DNA of 64,000 nucleotides from Orthonyx spaldingii (lineage: Eukaryota; Chordata; Aves; Passeriformes; Orthonychidae), in assembly GCA_013397795.1 (NCBI GenBank), contig VZTJ01000758.1:508237-572236 (forward strand), written 5' to 3'. Both the position numbers and the translations under genes were made by a program. The notes beneath the pieces were generated by a model that did no database searches, was not told where the DNA came from, and saw nothing but the letters and a program-made list of their open reading frames with translations. This document shows, piece after piece, positions 27,033 through 35,525 of the stretch (positions are counted from its first letter, which is position 1; each line of letters starts with the position of its first letter).

Positions 27033-27480
27033 AGAGCATGGCTGTGCTGGGTCAGATGAAAGGTCCAATTAGCCCAGGATCCTCCACAAACAGCAGAAGC
27101 CGTAAGAAAAGCATATGCCTGCCCTTTTCATCCAGCAGTACTTCCCCAGGACACCTTTCCTCCTGCTATCTATAGCAGAGGCACTTCCTGAGCCAGAAAT
27201 TTTATCTTTAGGATTAGCAGACCTTGAAGGCTTTTTCGACTCTAAATTTGTTTGTGCTCTTTCTGAATCCAGGGAAACTTTCCCAACTGCAAACTACTGT
27301 GGTAATGAGTTATAAAGTTCTGTGTAAACAATGCAAGAAAAAGCCCTTTGGTTTGCTCTGAGCGTGCCACCTGCTAGTTTTGTTTGATGTGTCTGAGTTC
27401 CTGAGCTAGAGGAGACATTAAGCAATTGCTCTGTATTTACTTTCTCCGTGCAGTCACAATTCCATCACATTCTGAATCAC
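27033..27480. repeat. Old diverged CR1-like repeat
   Basis: GCTGGGTCAGATGAAAGGTC...TTAGCCCAGGATCC, then GGTAATGAGTTATAAAGTTC, GTGCCACCTGCTAGTTTTG and ACTTTCTCCGTGCAGTCACA. In this order the blocks resemble an ancient sauropsid CR1-type interspersed repeat that I recall from turtle and bird genomes. Orientation and family are not certain. It ends about 130 bases before the retroelement. Confidence 0.5.
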
Positions 27481-27613
27481 CCCCAAAGGCCTCACTGCAG
27501 CTATCCATAGACCACGGGTGTTGAGCCGAACTCGCAATCTCTGCATGGTCAGGTAAGTCAAAAAGCATTTTCCTGCTCTCTGACTGCTCATGGATGTGGC
27601 AGTAACACACTGC

Positions 27614-27618
27614 AGTAG
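27614..27618. repeat. Target-site duplication, left copy
   Basis: AGTAG immediately before the TGTGCTGG end of the retroelement. It is identical to the pentamer at the other end. Confidence 0.8.
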
Positions 27619-28211
27619 TGTGCTGGTTTAGGGCAAATTTTGAGAGGGGACCCCTCCAAAAGTGTCTCCTTTAGAATGCAGATTTCAGTGGCCCCCCTCC
27701 CCCAACCGGTTCAGGAAAAATTTCCTCGGAGAAAAGTGGAAAAAACTGTTTATTTAACAAGCAAAGTATTCACAAGCATAAAAATATGAATAATATTATA
27801 CAAGGAAACCTCTCGTTGCTCCAAAGAGAGCCGGCAGAAGTCAGAGAGTCCTTCCTTGGGTGTGGCTCAGTCAGTTTCAGCCCCTCCAGGACTCAGGCTT
27901 GGCATGCAGCCTGGGGGGGGTCTCACTAACAGCTCCCTGCTGACCATCCCCCAAAGAGATGGTGGATTTGGAAGGAAAAAAAGGCAAAAACACTCCAAAA
28001 TGAACAAACTGCTGAGGATTCTGTGCTGTCCTGAAGAGAGAGAAAAAACCTCTCCACTGCCACTACCACCGGAGTAAAAGAATGTGAACAACAGACAAAA
28101 ACCTGCACCACTTTCTCTGGCTGAGTTAGAGGGACAGGACTCGTTTCTGAGCACAGCAGATGATATGGAATATATAGCATCAAATACATAACATAAAATC
28201 ACTCTAGGACA
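27619..28211 (-). repeat. 3' LTR of the retroelement (complete, 593 bp)
   Basis: On the plus strand it starts TGTGCTGG and ends AGGACA, giving the TG...CA termini and short inverted ends expected of an LTR. Read on the minus strand, a TATAAT box lies at 27800-27795 and an AATAAA polyadenylation signal at 27754-27749, placing R and U5 at the low-coordinate end. The 28212-28225 polypurine tract abuts its start. The 27925-28211 part (U3) is repeated at 29998-30290. Confidence 0.88.
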
Positions 28212-28225
28212 TTCCCCCCCTTGTT
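28212..28225 (-). other. Polypurine tract of the retroelement
   Basis: On the minus strand it reads AACAAGGGGGGGAA, directly before the TGTCC start of the 3' LTR. This is the usual position and composition of the plus-strand primer of LTR elements. Confidence 0.8.
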
Positions 28226-28272
28226 CCATATCGTCGGTTTAAGACCTAAACTAATACATTTTAACTCTAAAC

Positions 28273-28344
28273 ACACATACATTTATACATACATATATAT
28301 ATATATACACACATATATACAATATACAGCTATATACATACAAT
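28273..28344. repeat. AT/AC-rich microsatellite inside the retroelement
   Basis: CACATACAT followed by (TA)n and ACATATATACAATATAC units. It lies between the gag-like region and the polypurine tract, in the part of the element where pol or env would normally be. Confidence 0.85.
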
Positions 28345-28530
28345 GGCAGTGACACTCAGCAGTGATATTTACACATGGTTCTCACCCAACAATCAGATTT
28401 CCCTGAGGTACACATCGTGTCTCTCCATCTCTCTGCATTACCCACCATGTGCAACCTGGACCCTGAGCAAAAACAACCCCACGGATGGGTTTGTCTTTAC
28501 TTGAGGCAGAATTGATCCAAACAGTCTTCC

Positions 28531-29731
28531 CTAACAAACCTCTGACACGTACTTCCAAAATCTGGAGAAGGTCTCTTCAATTTTCTTCTCCAGTTTCTCG
28601 TAATTCTCCTCCATTTTATCTTCCAGTTTCTGCAGACGTGTTTCCACAGCTGCAATTCTTGCATGTGTTGGGCCATGCACGGCACCTGCATATGCTCGGA
28701 GCTTCCTCGCCGTATCAAGCACGGTTTCATCCCCTCCCTCCCGCTTCATCATGGCTAAAGCAGAGCCGTATTCTTGTTGCCCAAGCCGTACAAGTCTTCG
28801 CCCCGTCACGGGTGTACATATTACCAAGTCTGGATTCCTTTGTGGCATTGCTGGGTCCTCTGAGAAAACAATCTCTGCCACTGCCATTTCTCTCAAGCGT
28901 TGAACCCCTTGTTCTGCGGTCTTCCACGGGGTTTGCTGCATATAAAGATGGTCTGCACACAGGTATCTTTGCGCCACACTGCCCAAGATCCGTACCCAGG
29001 GACTGACAGGGCCAGCCCCCGCTACCATCCCGTGGTCAATAACTGGATCCCGTGACAGGGATCCCAAATGTCTCGCTTCAGTCCCATCCAGAACTGTAGC
29101 CTCGCCTGCAGCATCCCAAAGATGGACTAACCAACTAATTATAGATTCATCAGGTCGTCGAGTGTAATCCTTTCTTAGGCCACGAAGGTCCTTCAGGGAA
29201 AAGACTTCAATAGTGGCTTCTGGTTCTGATTTTGAGTCAGTTCCGGGCTTTGAGGGTCCTTCCCCCCCATCATCATCATCCTCGACTGGCTGATCAGTTT
29301 TGGTTTTAGCCTTCTTTCCCGCGGTAGTGACTGCCAGTGGCTTAGGCTCACTGTTGGGTTTAGCTGCTGGCTTAGACTCACTGTCTAGTTTAGCTGCAGC
29401 CTGAATGACTGGGGTGTCTGCTGATTTACCTCCCTGCTCCCTTGCCTCTTCCTGCTGCCCTACAGTGTCTAGCAGCGGGCAATAAGCATATGCCAGAGCC
29501 CAGCTTATTGCAATGAGCTTCTTCTCTTTGGAATCATCATGGTACCTCTCCTTCCAGATATTTCCCCACCTCATCTGGGTTCTGAATTTGTTCACTGGGA
29601 AATTGCCAGGCTAGGGGATCAGAAAATTCCTTCAGGGTTCGGCCCATTCTCTCCCATTTCTCACACTACTCAGAATTTTCCACAACTGGGTCCACTCCTG
29701 GGTCAGGTGTCTCCTCAGCCCCTCTGGACAT
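28531..29731 (-). pseudogene. gag-like gene of the retroelement, broken
   Basis: The likely start is the ATG at 29731-29729. That frame meets a TAG at 29668-29666, and the reading frame then shifts between about 29600 and 29540. From there a frame that is open from 29595 to 28531 (354 codons) runs to its stop. The open part has an acidic/Lys-rich linker (DDDDGGEGP), then a capsid-like stretch with SIISWLVHLWDAAGEAT and a C-terminal Lys/Glu coiled-coil (LQKLEDKMEENYEKLEKKIE). I see no CCHC zinc knuckle. Assignment to gag rests on position after the 5' LTR, composition and resemblance to avian endogenous retrovirus capsid-region proteins, not on a database match. No function is proposed. Confidence 0.72.
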
Positions 29732-29997
29732 TTCAGCTCTGATTCTAGAAAAGCTGCAAACCAAAGAGAGGAAGCTTACTAGATAAAATACCAGGAAAGT
29801 GGTCTCTTTGGCATCCCAGGGAAACTGAAGATTCTCAAAAGGTGATGTAACTGACTTAAAGGAGAAGAGGGAAAGGAAAGGCTGGGAAGCCTCTACCCCT
29901 CCCCCTCCTCTAACAAACTGGGTGCAATTACCAATAAACCCCCAAAACACGCCACTGAAATTAGGACAGAGGGTAGGACGAAGACAGAGCTTGGGGA

Positions 29998-30290
29998 TCT
30001 CACCAGCAGCTCCCTGCTGACCATCCCCTGAAGAGATGGTGGATTTGGAAGGAAAAACAAGCCGAAAACAATCTAAAAAGAACAACCTGCTGAGGATTCT
30101 CTGCTGTCCCAAAGAGAGAGAAAAAAAACTCACTGCCACCGCTGCCGCTGGAATGAAAGAATGTAAACAATAAACAAAAACCTGCGCCATCTTCTCTGGC
30201 TGAGTTAAAGCGACAGAACTCATTTCTATGAGTAGCAGATGATATGGAATATATAGCATAAAATACATAACATAAAATCACCCTAGAAAA
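29998..30290 (-). repeat. Truncated 5' LTR of the retroelement (U3 part only)
   Basis: About 290 bases align with 27925-28211. By eye about one position in eight differs and there are a few small indels. Similarity stops abruptly at 29998 within a shared TCTCAC, so the R and U5 parts with the polyadenylation signal are missing. The outer end reads CCCTAGAAAA where the 3' LTR has CTCTAGGACA, so the terminal CA has mutated. The AGTAG duplication follows directly. Confidence 0.85.
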
Positions 30291-30295
30291 AGTAG
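30291..30295. repeat. Target-site duplication, right copy
   Basis: AGTAG immediately after the aligned outer end of the truncated 5' LTR; it pairs with 27614-27618 and fixes both element boundaries. Confidence 0.8.
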
Positions 30296-33200
30296 TTAGT
30301 ACTAATAAACAGCAAGAAATGATGCCAAGACCACTCTGGTCAAGTGAAGATACTGCTCAGAGATGCTACAGTAGGAAAACAACACGCTGGTGTCAGCTGA
30401 GAGGTGCTGCTCGGAAGCACAGAGGCGCCAGGGATTCCCACCTTCAGGCAGGTCCCAAAACACTGGCCTCACAACAGAGGGATCCAGGAGCTGCTTCCAA
30501 CTACATCTTGGAGAAGACTTGGGGCACTGCTCACCCTGGTTGTCCTTGGCCCTGCTGAGGTTGCTGCACACCCCGATGGGCTCTGCATGGCAGCACCACG
30601 AGGCCCACACCCGGCTGCCCGAGTGCTCTCTGGGCTGCAACTCTGCCACACAAAGGAAACCAGTGCAGCTCTCCCTGCTCCAGTGCTCACCTAACCCCGG
30701 GAATAGCAGGAAACAGCTGTGGAGAGCAGTTCTCAGGAAAAAGGAAGGCTGAGAAAAGGGCCAGGAGAATACAGATGGGAAGACACAGCCTGCTGGGGAA
30801 ATCCAACAGCTCCAATTCCCTCCGGAGCTCTCTGGGCCCTGCTGGGACTGGGCCATCCCTTCAAAAGTGGGGTCTGATCCTGCATCCATTAGTGGCAACC
30901 TCCGAGCCATATCAGGAGTTCAGGATTAAACCCCTGGCGCTCGTGAACATCACAGGTGCACTCACTCACACGGCCGCAGGATTTTGAACACTTGCCATAA
31001 CCTCCAACTTGTCAAGCAGAGGAAATGCTGCTCAGTTAATGCCAGGACACAATTCCCAGGCAGGAAAACCTAAGGAATAAGGGGGATATAAAGCAGCACC
31101 CTTTCTTCTCCACAGCCTGGCAATGGCAGTGGATACACCCCGTGCACACCACGCTCCTGAGGTGCACTCCCTGCTCTGACGCTGCAGCTGCACACATCCC
31201 TGAAGGCTGTGCTAATGACCTGGCACACAGACGTGTCCCAAATGACACTGCAGAATGCCTGAAGCCCTGAAAGAAGACACTATCTTGTTTACATTGACTG
31301 AGGGGGAAAAAAATGCCATCTAGTTATTACATAAATTCTGGCTGTAGCAGCTTCATGACTAGTTGAAAAGAGGTAACAGGCTCCAAAATGACTGATGGAC
31401 CCAAGTGTTTGGATCCACCAGCTTATCAATCTAACGCTAAGGAAGGTCTTTCACATCCCTCTGTCTCTATCACTTTAACCCACCCATGATGGACAGAGAG
31501 AATAATCTCTGCTCCTCGCCTGTAAAACTGATTCATGTACTCTGACTTTTTATTTTTTTCATTCTATGCTATGATGAAAATGGAGAAACAAATAAAAAAC
31601 CCCAACCAGCCAACAAAACACATGACAGAAAAAGGCAGCATACAGTAAACACAGCTTAGCACAATAACGTGAATTTGCAAAATATCTGTTTAAGTTATAA
31701 AATGTAATTTGGAGGAGAATGCAATTCAAAAGGCACAATTATAGCTCACACAACAGCTTTAAACTGCATTCCTGCAGCAAACCAGCCTTGGCACCAGGAG
31801 CTTCCGTGCAGGGTACATGGGTAAATACAGCCATTCTGCCACTGTGGATACCAAATCAGCCAGCCTAGGGTAATGCTGATATTCTAACTTTAATCCCATC
31901 TTTAGATTCCAGTGCTACATCACAGTTGAATCTGGCACTAGCCCTGTGATTACGTATCAGCAGATCAGTATAAAAATAATTTGTTCTGAGTTCACAGTTT
32001 TATGAAATGATAAAACATCAAAATTAGCATTCTGGCTGAAGTCCACTGCATTTCCCATCAAAGCTTACACATTTAAGCAACATCTGAACCAACTGCCTAT
32101 AATTACTCCTGGCAGATACTGGAGCACTTAGGCCAGCAGTAGATGCAACAGTGAAATAAATTTTTAAAGACTTGCTGCAAACCACTTCTTTCAAGATGCT
32201 CAGCCCAGAAGCAAACATGTGTCCATAAGCCGAATCCATGGTTTATTATACAGGATTTGTTCACTCTTGCATAGTAAAAGCCTGAGAAGAATGACAGCCC
32301 CAAGTAATCTGTCAGTTTAAAATTAAACATTTATTTGGGCTGCAATTCCAAAAAACACTGGCCCTGAAGTTCCTGTCACAACTACTTAAGAGAAAGTAGG
32401 ATTGCATATTAGCTTAGGGTAAAAGAAACACTAATTCTGCACAAAACCAGTTATTTATTTATTCAAAAGAACCAACATTTTAAAATGATAATTTAACTGA
32501 GAAACGCAGAATGGAGTAACAGAAATGACTAAGAATACACATAAAAACTTCCTAGCATAGAACTAGTTTATTTAGTCTCTCCTGACACCATAAGTTTACT
32601 TCTGCCATGATTCTTATAGCTGGGAACAGCTGTCCCCACAAGCAACCAATTCTCCCTGCATTCATCCTCCTATCCCAGACACCATTCCCAGGGAAAAAAA
32701 AGTGCCTTTTTTTTTCCCCATATGCTCATACACATTCCTGGAGGAAAGGGGCCATTAACATTACGGAACCTTTAAAACTTCATTGTTTTTGCACTATATT
32801 TAAGTAGATTTAGAAAAAAGTTAACCTCAACTACTTAAGCAAATGGTTTTCCTGGATAAGAAAATACATGAGAATGAAAAACAAGACCACCTTCCCAACA
32901 ACACATCTGCTTATTACTTTCTAAAAACCTCAGAGATGACCGAGCCCTCTCCTCTACTTCCCTGGAATTTGTTTCGTAAGTGTTCTCCAAAGAAGAGCAC
33001 TGGTGCTAAGTTTATTAAACTTCCTAACAAATCCCAGGCACCTCAGCAGAGAAGGAATCTGCCAAGTCACCAGTTCCTCACCGGTGCAGAGCCCGGCACT
33101 GGTGAGGAACACGGCCGTGTTGGAAGGTCTGGAGCCAAGCATAAGTAAATTCCAGCAGGGTCCCGGGGTGTGCTCTGTGCCAGCCCAGGAGCCCTTTGGG

Positions 33201-33440
33201 ATCACAGGGGCATGACAAGGAGACAGGGCTGGAAGGTGCCAGAAAGCAGAGCTGAGCTGCCCGAGGACGAGGGAGGCAGCAGTGGAAGCAGGACACCAGT
33301 GCCAGCAGCACCTACACCAGAGAGACGAGACTGGAGACTACATTTATGGAAAACTCCCGGGGATCTGGAGGATTAGGCAAGAGTGTGAGTGAGGTGTGTG
33401 TCCCACCTGCCCAGGTCAGGTCACCTGAGCGCTGCCATTT

Positions 33441-33775
33441 CACAGAATCACAGAACAGGTTCAGTTTGGAAAGGATCCTCAAGGGTCATTAAGTCCAACT
33501 CCTGGACCTGCAGAGAACCCCAAGAGCCACACCATGTGCCCGAGAACACTGTCCAAATGCTCCTTTGAGCTCTGGCAGGTTTGGTTCTGTGACCCTTCCC
33601 GGGGAGCCTGTTCCAGCACCCAACCACCCTCTGGGGGAAAATCTTTTTCTAATACTCAACCTCAACCTCCCCGGACACAAGTTCAGACCATTCCCTCGGG
33701 TCCTGTCACTGAGCACCAGGAAGAAATCGGTGTCTGCCCCTCCTCTTCCCCTCGCCAGGAAGTTGTATTTGAAAC
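33441..33775 (-). mobile_element. CR1 LINE fragment, 3' end
   Basis: The plus strand starts CACAGAATCACAGAACAGGT and continues with AAGTCCAACTCCTGGACCTG and CCTGTTCCAGCACCCAACCA, which are reverse-complement CR1 landmarks. It lies in predicted FGGY intron 1, about 240 bases from the CpG island. The overlapping open frames on both strands come from this repeat. Confidence 0.88.
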
Positions 33776-34212
33776 ACACAGGAAGTCGGCTGGGATAAGG
33801 GTGATCCAACACCACAGGAGGCACCGGGAGGATCCGTGTGCCCACCCCAGCCCTGGGCACCCTCAAATGCCTGCCCTGGCCCTGGGCACCCCCGGGCTGC
33901 CTGGGGCTGTGAAGAGCAGCCCCGCACCCACTGAATGTAAGAGTTACAAATGGCCGTGCTGTAGAGAAACGTCAGGAGGAGACAGCTAGGGACGGCCAGA
34001 AGGACGTAAATCCCATCGGCTGCACGAAACTGATGTGGAGCGATGTGACCGCTCAGCCCACGCACGGCCGGGGCGCCTGCGGCGGGGGGCTGCCGGGGCA
34101 AGGAGGCGGCGCTGGTGTTTAAACAACAACACGAACGCGAGACCTCCTTTCAGTAGCAGGACCCGAGCCCTAACGGAGGAGGACGGATTCCTCCGGGCGT
34201 CACGGCGGACAA

Positions 34213-34250
34213 GGGGCAGGGGCAGGGACAGGGACAAGGACAGGGACGGG
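34213..34250 (+). repeat. G-rich GGGACA-type repeat with G-quadruplex potential
   Basis: Six guanine runs of three or more are separated by two or more bases (GGGGCAGGGGCAGGGACAGG and onward), forming imperfect hexamers. The spacing meets the usual G3+N1-7 rule for an intramolecular quadruplex on the plus strand, which is the template strand for FGGY. It lies within intron 1, just downstream of the predicted first-exon donor. Confidence 0.6.
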
Positions 34251-34355
34251 CGCGGGAGCCGCCGCCGCGCTGAGGCAGCGCGCGCTCCCCTCAGGAGGGG
34301 CCGGGGCCGCCGTGCCCTGGCGAGCGCCACCGCCGCTCGGGCGCCCATCACTTAC

Positions 34356-34490
34356 TTGTGCACCCCGGCACCGCCCGGGCCGAGCACAGCCCGGCGGGGA
34401 CGTCCCCCGAACCCGCCGCTGCCGGGAAACCCGCCGGGCTCCCCCTTGCCGGGCTCCCCTTGCCTTGCCGGGCCGGCCGCGCCTGCGCCG
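34356..34490 (-). other. FGGY: Predicted non-coding first exon of FGGY (5' UTR)
   Basis: The first coding exon has a splice acceptor only 12 bases before its ATG, so a transcribed exon must lie upstream. The nearest CpG island on the minus-strand upstream side contains a strong donor, CACAA|GTAAGTG, with the last exon base at 34356. The 5' boundary given here is approximate and is set just downstream of a GC box. No transcript evidence is available. Other donors in the island or another promoter are possible. Confidence 0.45.
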
Positions 34491-34826
34491 GGAAGGGGCG
34501 GGCGGCGGAGGCGGCGGCGGGGGGCTGAGGGCCGGGGCTGAGGGCCCGGGGGTCGGGCAGGGAATCGCCGTTCGCCCGGGTTTGAAGAGGGAAGAAGGGG
34601 GAGGCTTGCCGCAATTTGGCCAACGGCTGATAAATGCTGTTTCCCAGCACCGCTGCCGCGTACAGCAGTGTAAAATACCGGGCGTCGCAGAAGCGTTGGA
34701 GCGGTGCAAGAAGCCGCATGGAGAGCTCTGAGAAGAATGTATACGATATAGAAGAATAAATATATAAAAACATATAGGCAAATAAAGATCTAGAAACATG
34801 TAGAGGAACAGATAAGCAGGAGTGAA

Positions 34827-35032
34827 TGTCAGGGCTAAGGACATCCCCCACCCTGACCCATAAATACGTAATTGTTCCTTAAATAAGTAAAACAGGGCTG
34901 CAAGCCATAAGCTTGGTTTTCTGCATGGGGTTGTTCTGAGAGTTTTACCTGAAAAGCTGGAAAATTGCTGATGTGAGGAATAAAGCCCTGAGTTTAGTTA
35001 AGGCTTGCTTAACGTGGAGGGGGGACGTGACA
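34827..35032 (+). mobile_element. Possible solo LTR beside the CpG island
   Basis: The segment begins TGTCAGGG and ends CGTGACA, so the five terminal bases form an inverted repeat. It has a CATAAATACG TATA-like site near 34860 and a GGAATAAAGC polyadenylation signal near 34977, about 55 bases from the end. The flanks do not match (GTGAA against GCGGG), so there is no supporting duplication and this could be chance. Confidence 0.35.
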
Positions 35033-35069
35033 GCGGGATGCCCTCAAATGCATCCCTGGAAAACAGAAA

Positions 35070-35400
35070 TCACGGAATCACAGCATCAGTTAGATTGGCA
35101 AAGACCTCTCAGATCATCGAGTTCAACCCATGGGATACCCATGGCCGAGCACTCCATGGTTTGGGACTGGATCCCACCACATCCCTCCGTGACCCTCCTC
35201 AACCCACGCAGGGAGGAGCAGCCCTCACATTTCCGTCATGTCCAAACACTTCTGGCCCCGGGGAGCCACCAGGGATTTTTCCCGTTACCCCCCAAATATC
35301 CTACAACAGGAAATCTTGCAGCAAAAAAAGTTCTCTTGCGACATTTCCAGAGTATTCCCACTTCGGCCCAGGCAGAAATGCTGCAGGAATAACCTTGCTC
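35070..35400 (-). mobile_element. CR1 LINE fragment, 3' end
   Basis: The plus strand has AATCACGGAATCACAGCATC, then TCATCGAGTTCAACCCATGG and GGATCCCACCACATCCCTC, matching a reverse-complement CR1 subfamily that differs from the other copies here. The far end is indistinct because the sequence becomes diverged after about 35300. Confidence 0.8.
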
Positions 35401-35410
35401 AGGGAAAGAT

Positions 35411-35525
35411 GAGTGTTGTCTCGTGGTTAGAGCACAGGGCTCATGGTCAGGAGCTGTGGGTTCTCATTCCAGCCTTGCCACTGAATCATTTTGAGAGCTT
35501 TGCTAGTCACTTTGTACTTGAACCA
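35411..35525 (+). repeat. Ancient tRNA-derived SINE fragment (MIR/AmnSINE-like)
   Basis: GTGGTTAGAGCACAGGGCTC resembles the A-box part of a tRNA-derived SINE head. GGGTTCTCATTCC at 35458-35470 resembles a B box, and CTTGCCACTGAATCATTTT and TAGTCACTTTGTACTTG follow in the order seen in MIR-type SINEs. The tRNA fold is degraded, so it is not a tRNA gene. Such copies predate bird origins and are sometimes preserved as regulatory elements. Confidence 0.65.

Larger units (their letters stand above)
27619..30290 (-). mobile_element. Degraded gag-only LTR retroelement (endogenous retrovirus remnant)
   Basis: The element reads on the minus strand, the same direction as FGGY. Order from its 5' end: a partial LTR (30290-29998), a leader-like stretch (29997-29732), a broken gag-like region (29731-28531), about 300 bases of non-coding DNA with an AT-rich simple repeat, a polypurine tract (28225-28212) and a full 3' LTR (28211-27619). 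The outer ends are flanked by the identical pentamer AGTAG (27614-27618 and 30291-30295). No reverse transcriptase, integrase, protease or envelope sequence is present, so it could not move by itself. A 5-bp duplication is usual for ERVL-like elements, but I cannot assign the class firmly. It is an old, inactive copy. Confidence 0.88.
21490..34355 (-). other. FGGY: FGGY intron 1 (predicted)
   Basis: The acceptor at 21490 is certain; the donor at 34355 is predicted. The intron contains the retrovirus-like element at 27619-30290, an old CR1-like repeat (27033-27480), a CR1 fragment (33441-33775), an AT-rich block at 21790-21990 and simple repeats. The 22.3-27.0 kb and 30.9-33.4 kb stretches appear to be unique sequence, and I see no gene in them. 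Confidence 0.5.
34010..34740. promoter_or_regulatory. CpG island, probable FGGY promoter
   Basis: CpG dinucleotides are dense here and scarce in the surrounding tens of kilobases. On the plus strand the island holds a GC box (GGGGCGGGCGG, 34495-34505) and an NRF1-like GCGCCTGCGCCG at 34479-34490. A CCGGGAAG that resembles an ETS site lies at about 34488-34495. There is no obvious TATA box, as expected of a housekeeping-type promoter. It sits 12.9 kb upstream of the first coding exon of FGGY. Such islands often fire in both directions, so a plus-strand non-coding RNA could also start here. The overlapping open frames inside it (about 34035-34844, both strands) are GC-rich Arg/Pro/Ala frames and are not taken as genes. 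Confidence 0.7.

Noticed and set aside
28485..29006. 173-codon plus-strand frame
   Set aside because: It is antisense to the gag-like region, which has the better composition and context.
30302..30910. 202-codon minus-strand frame
   Set aside because: A GC-rich patch with overlapping plus-strand frames, no recognisable domain and no splice-consistent exon.
34035..34851. Several long Arg/Pro/Ala-rich frames on both strands
   Set aside because: GC-rich CpG island DNA has few stops by chance. The frames overlap on both strands and match no family I know.
35411..35490. Possible tRNA gene
   Set aside because: Only A-box and B-box traces remain; the cloverleaf and anticodon arm are not intact, and the downstream sequence fits a SINE body.
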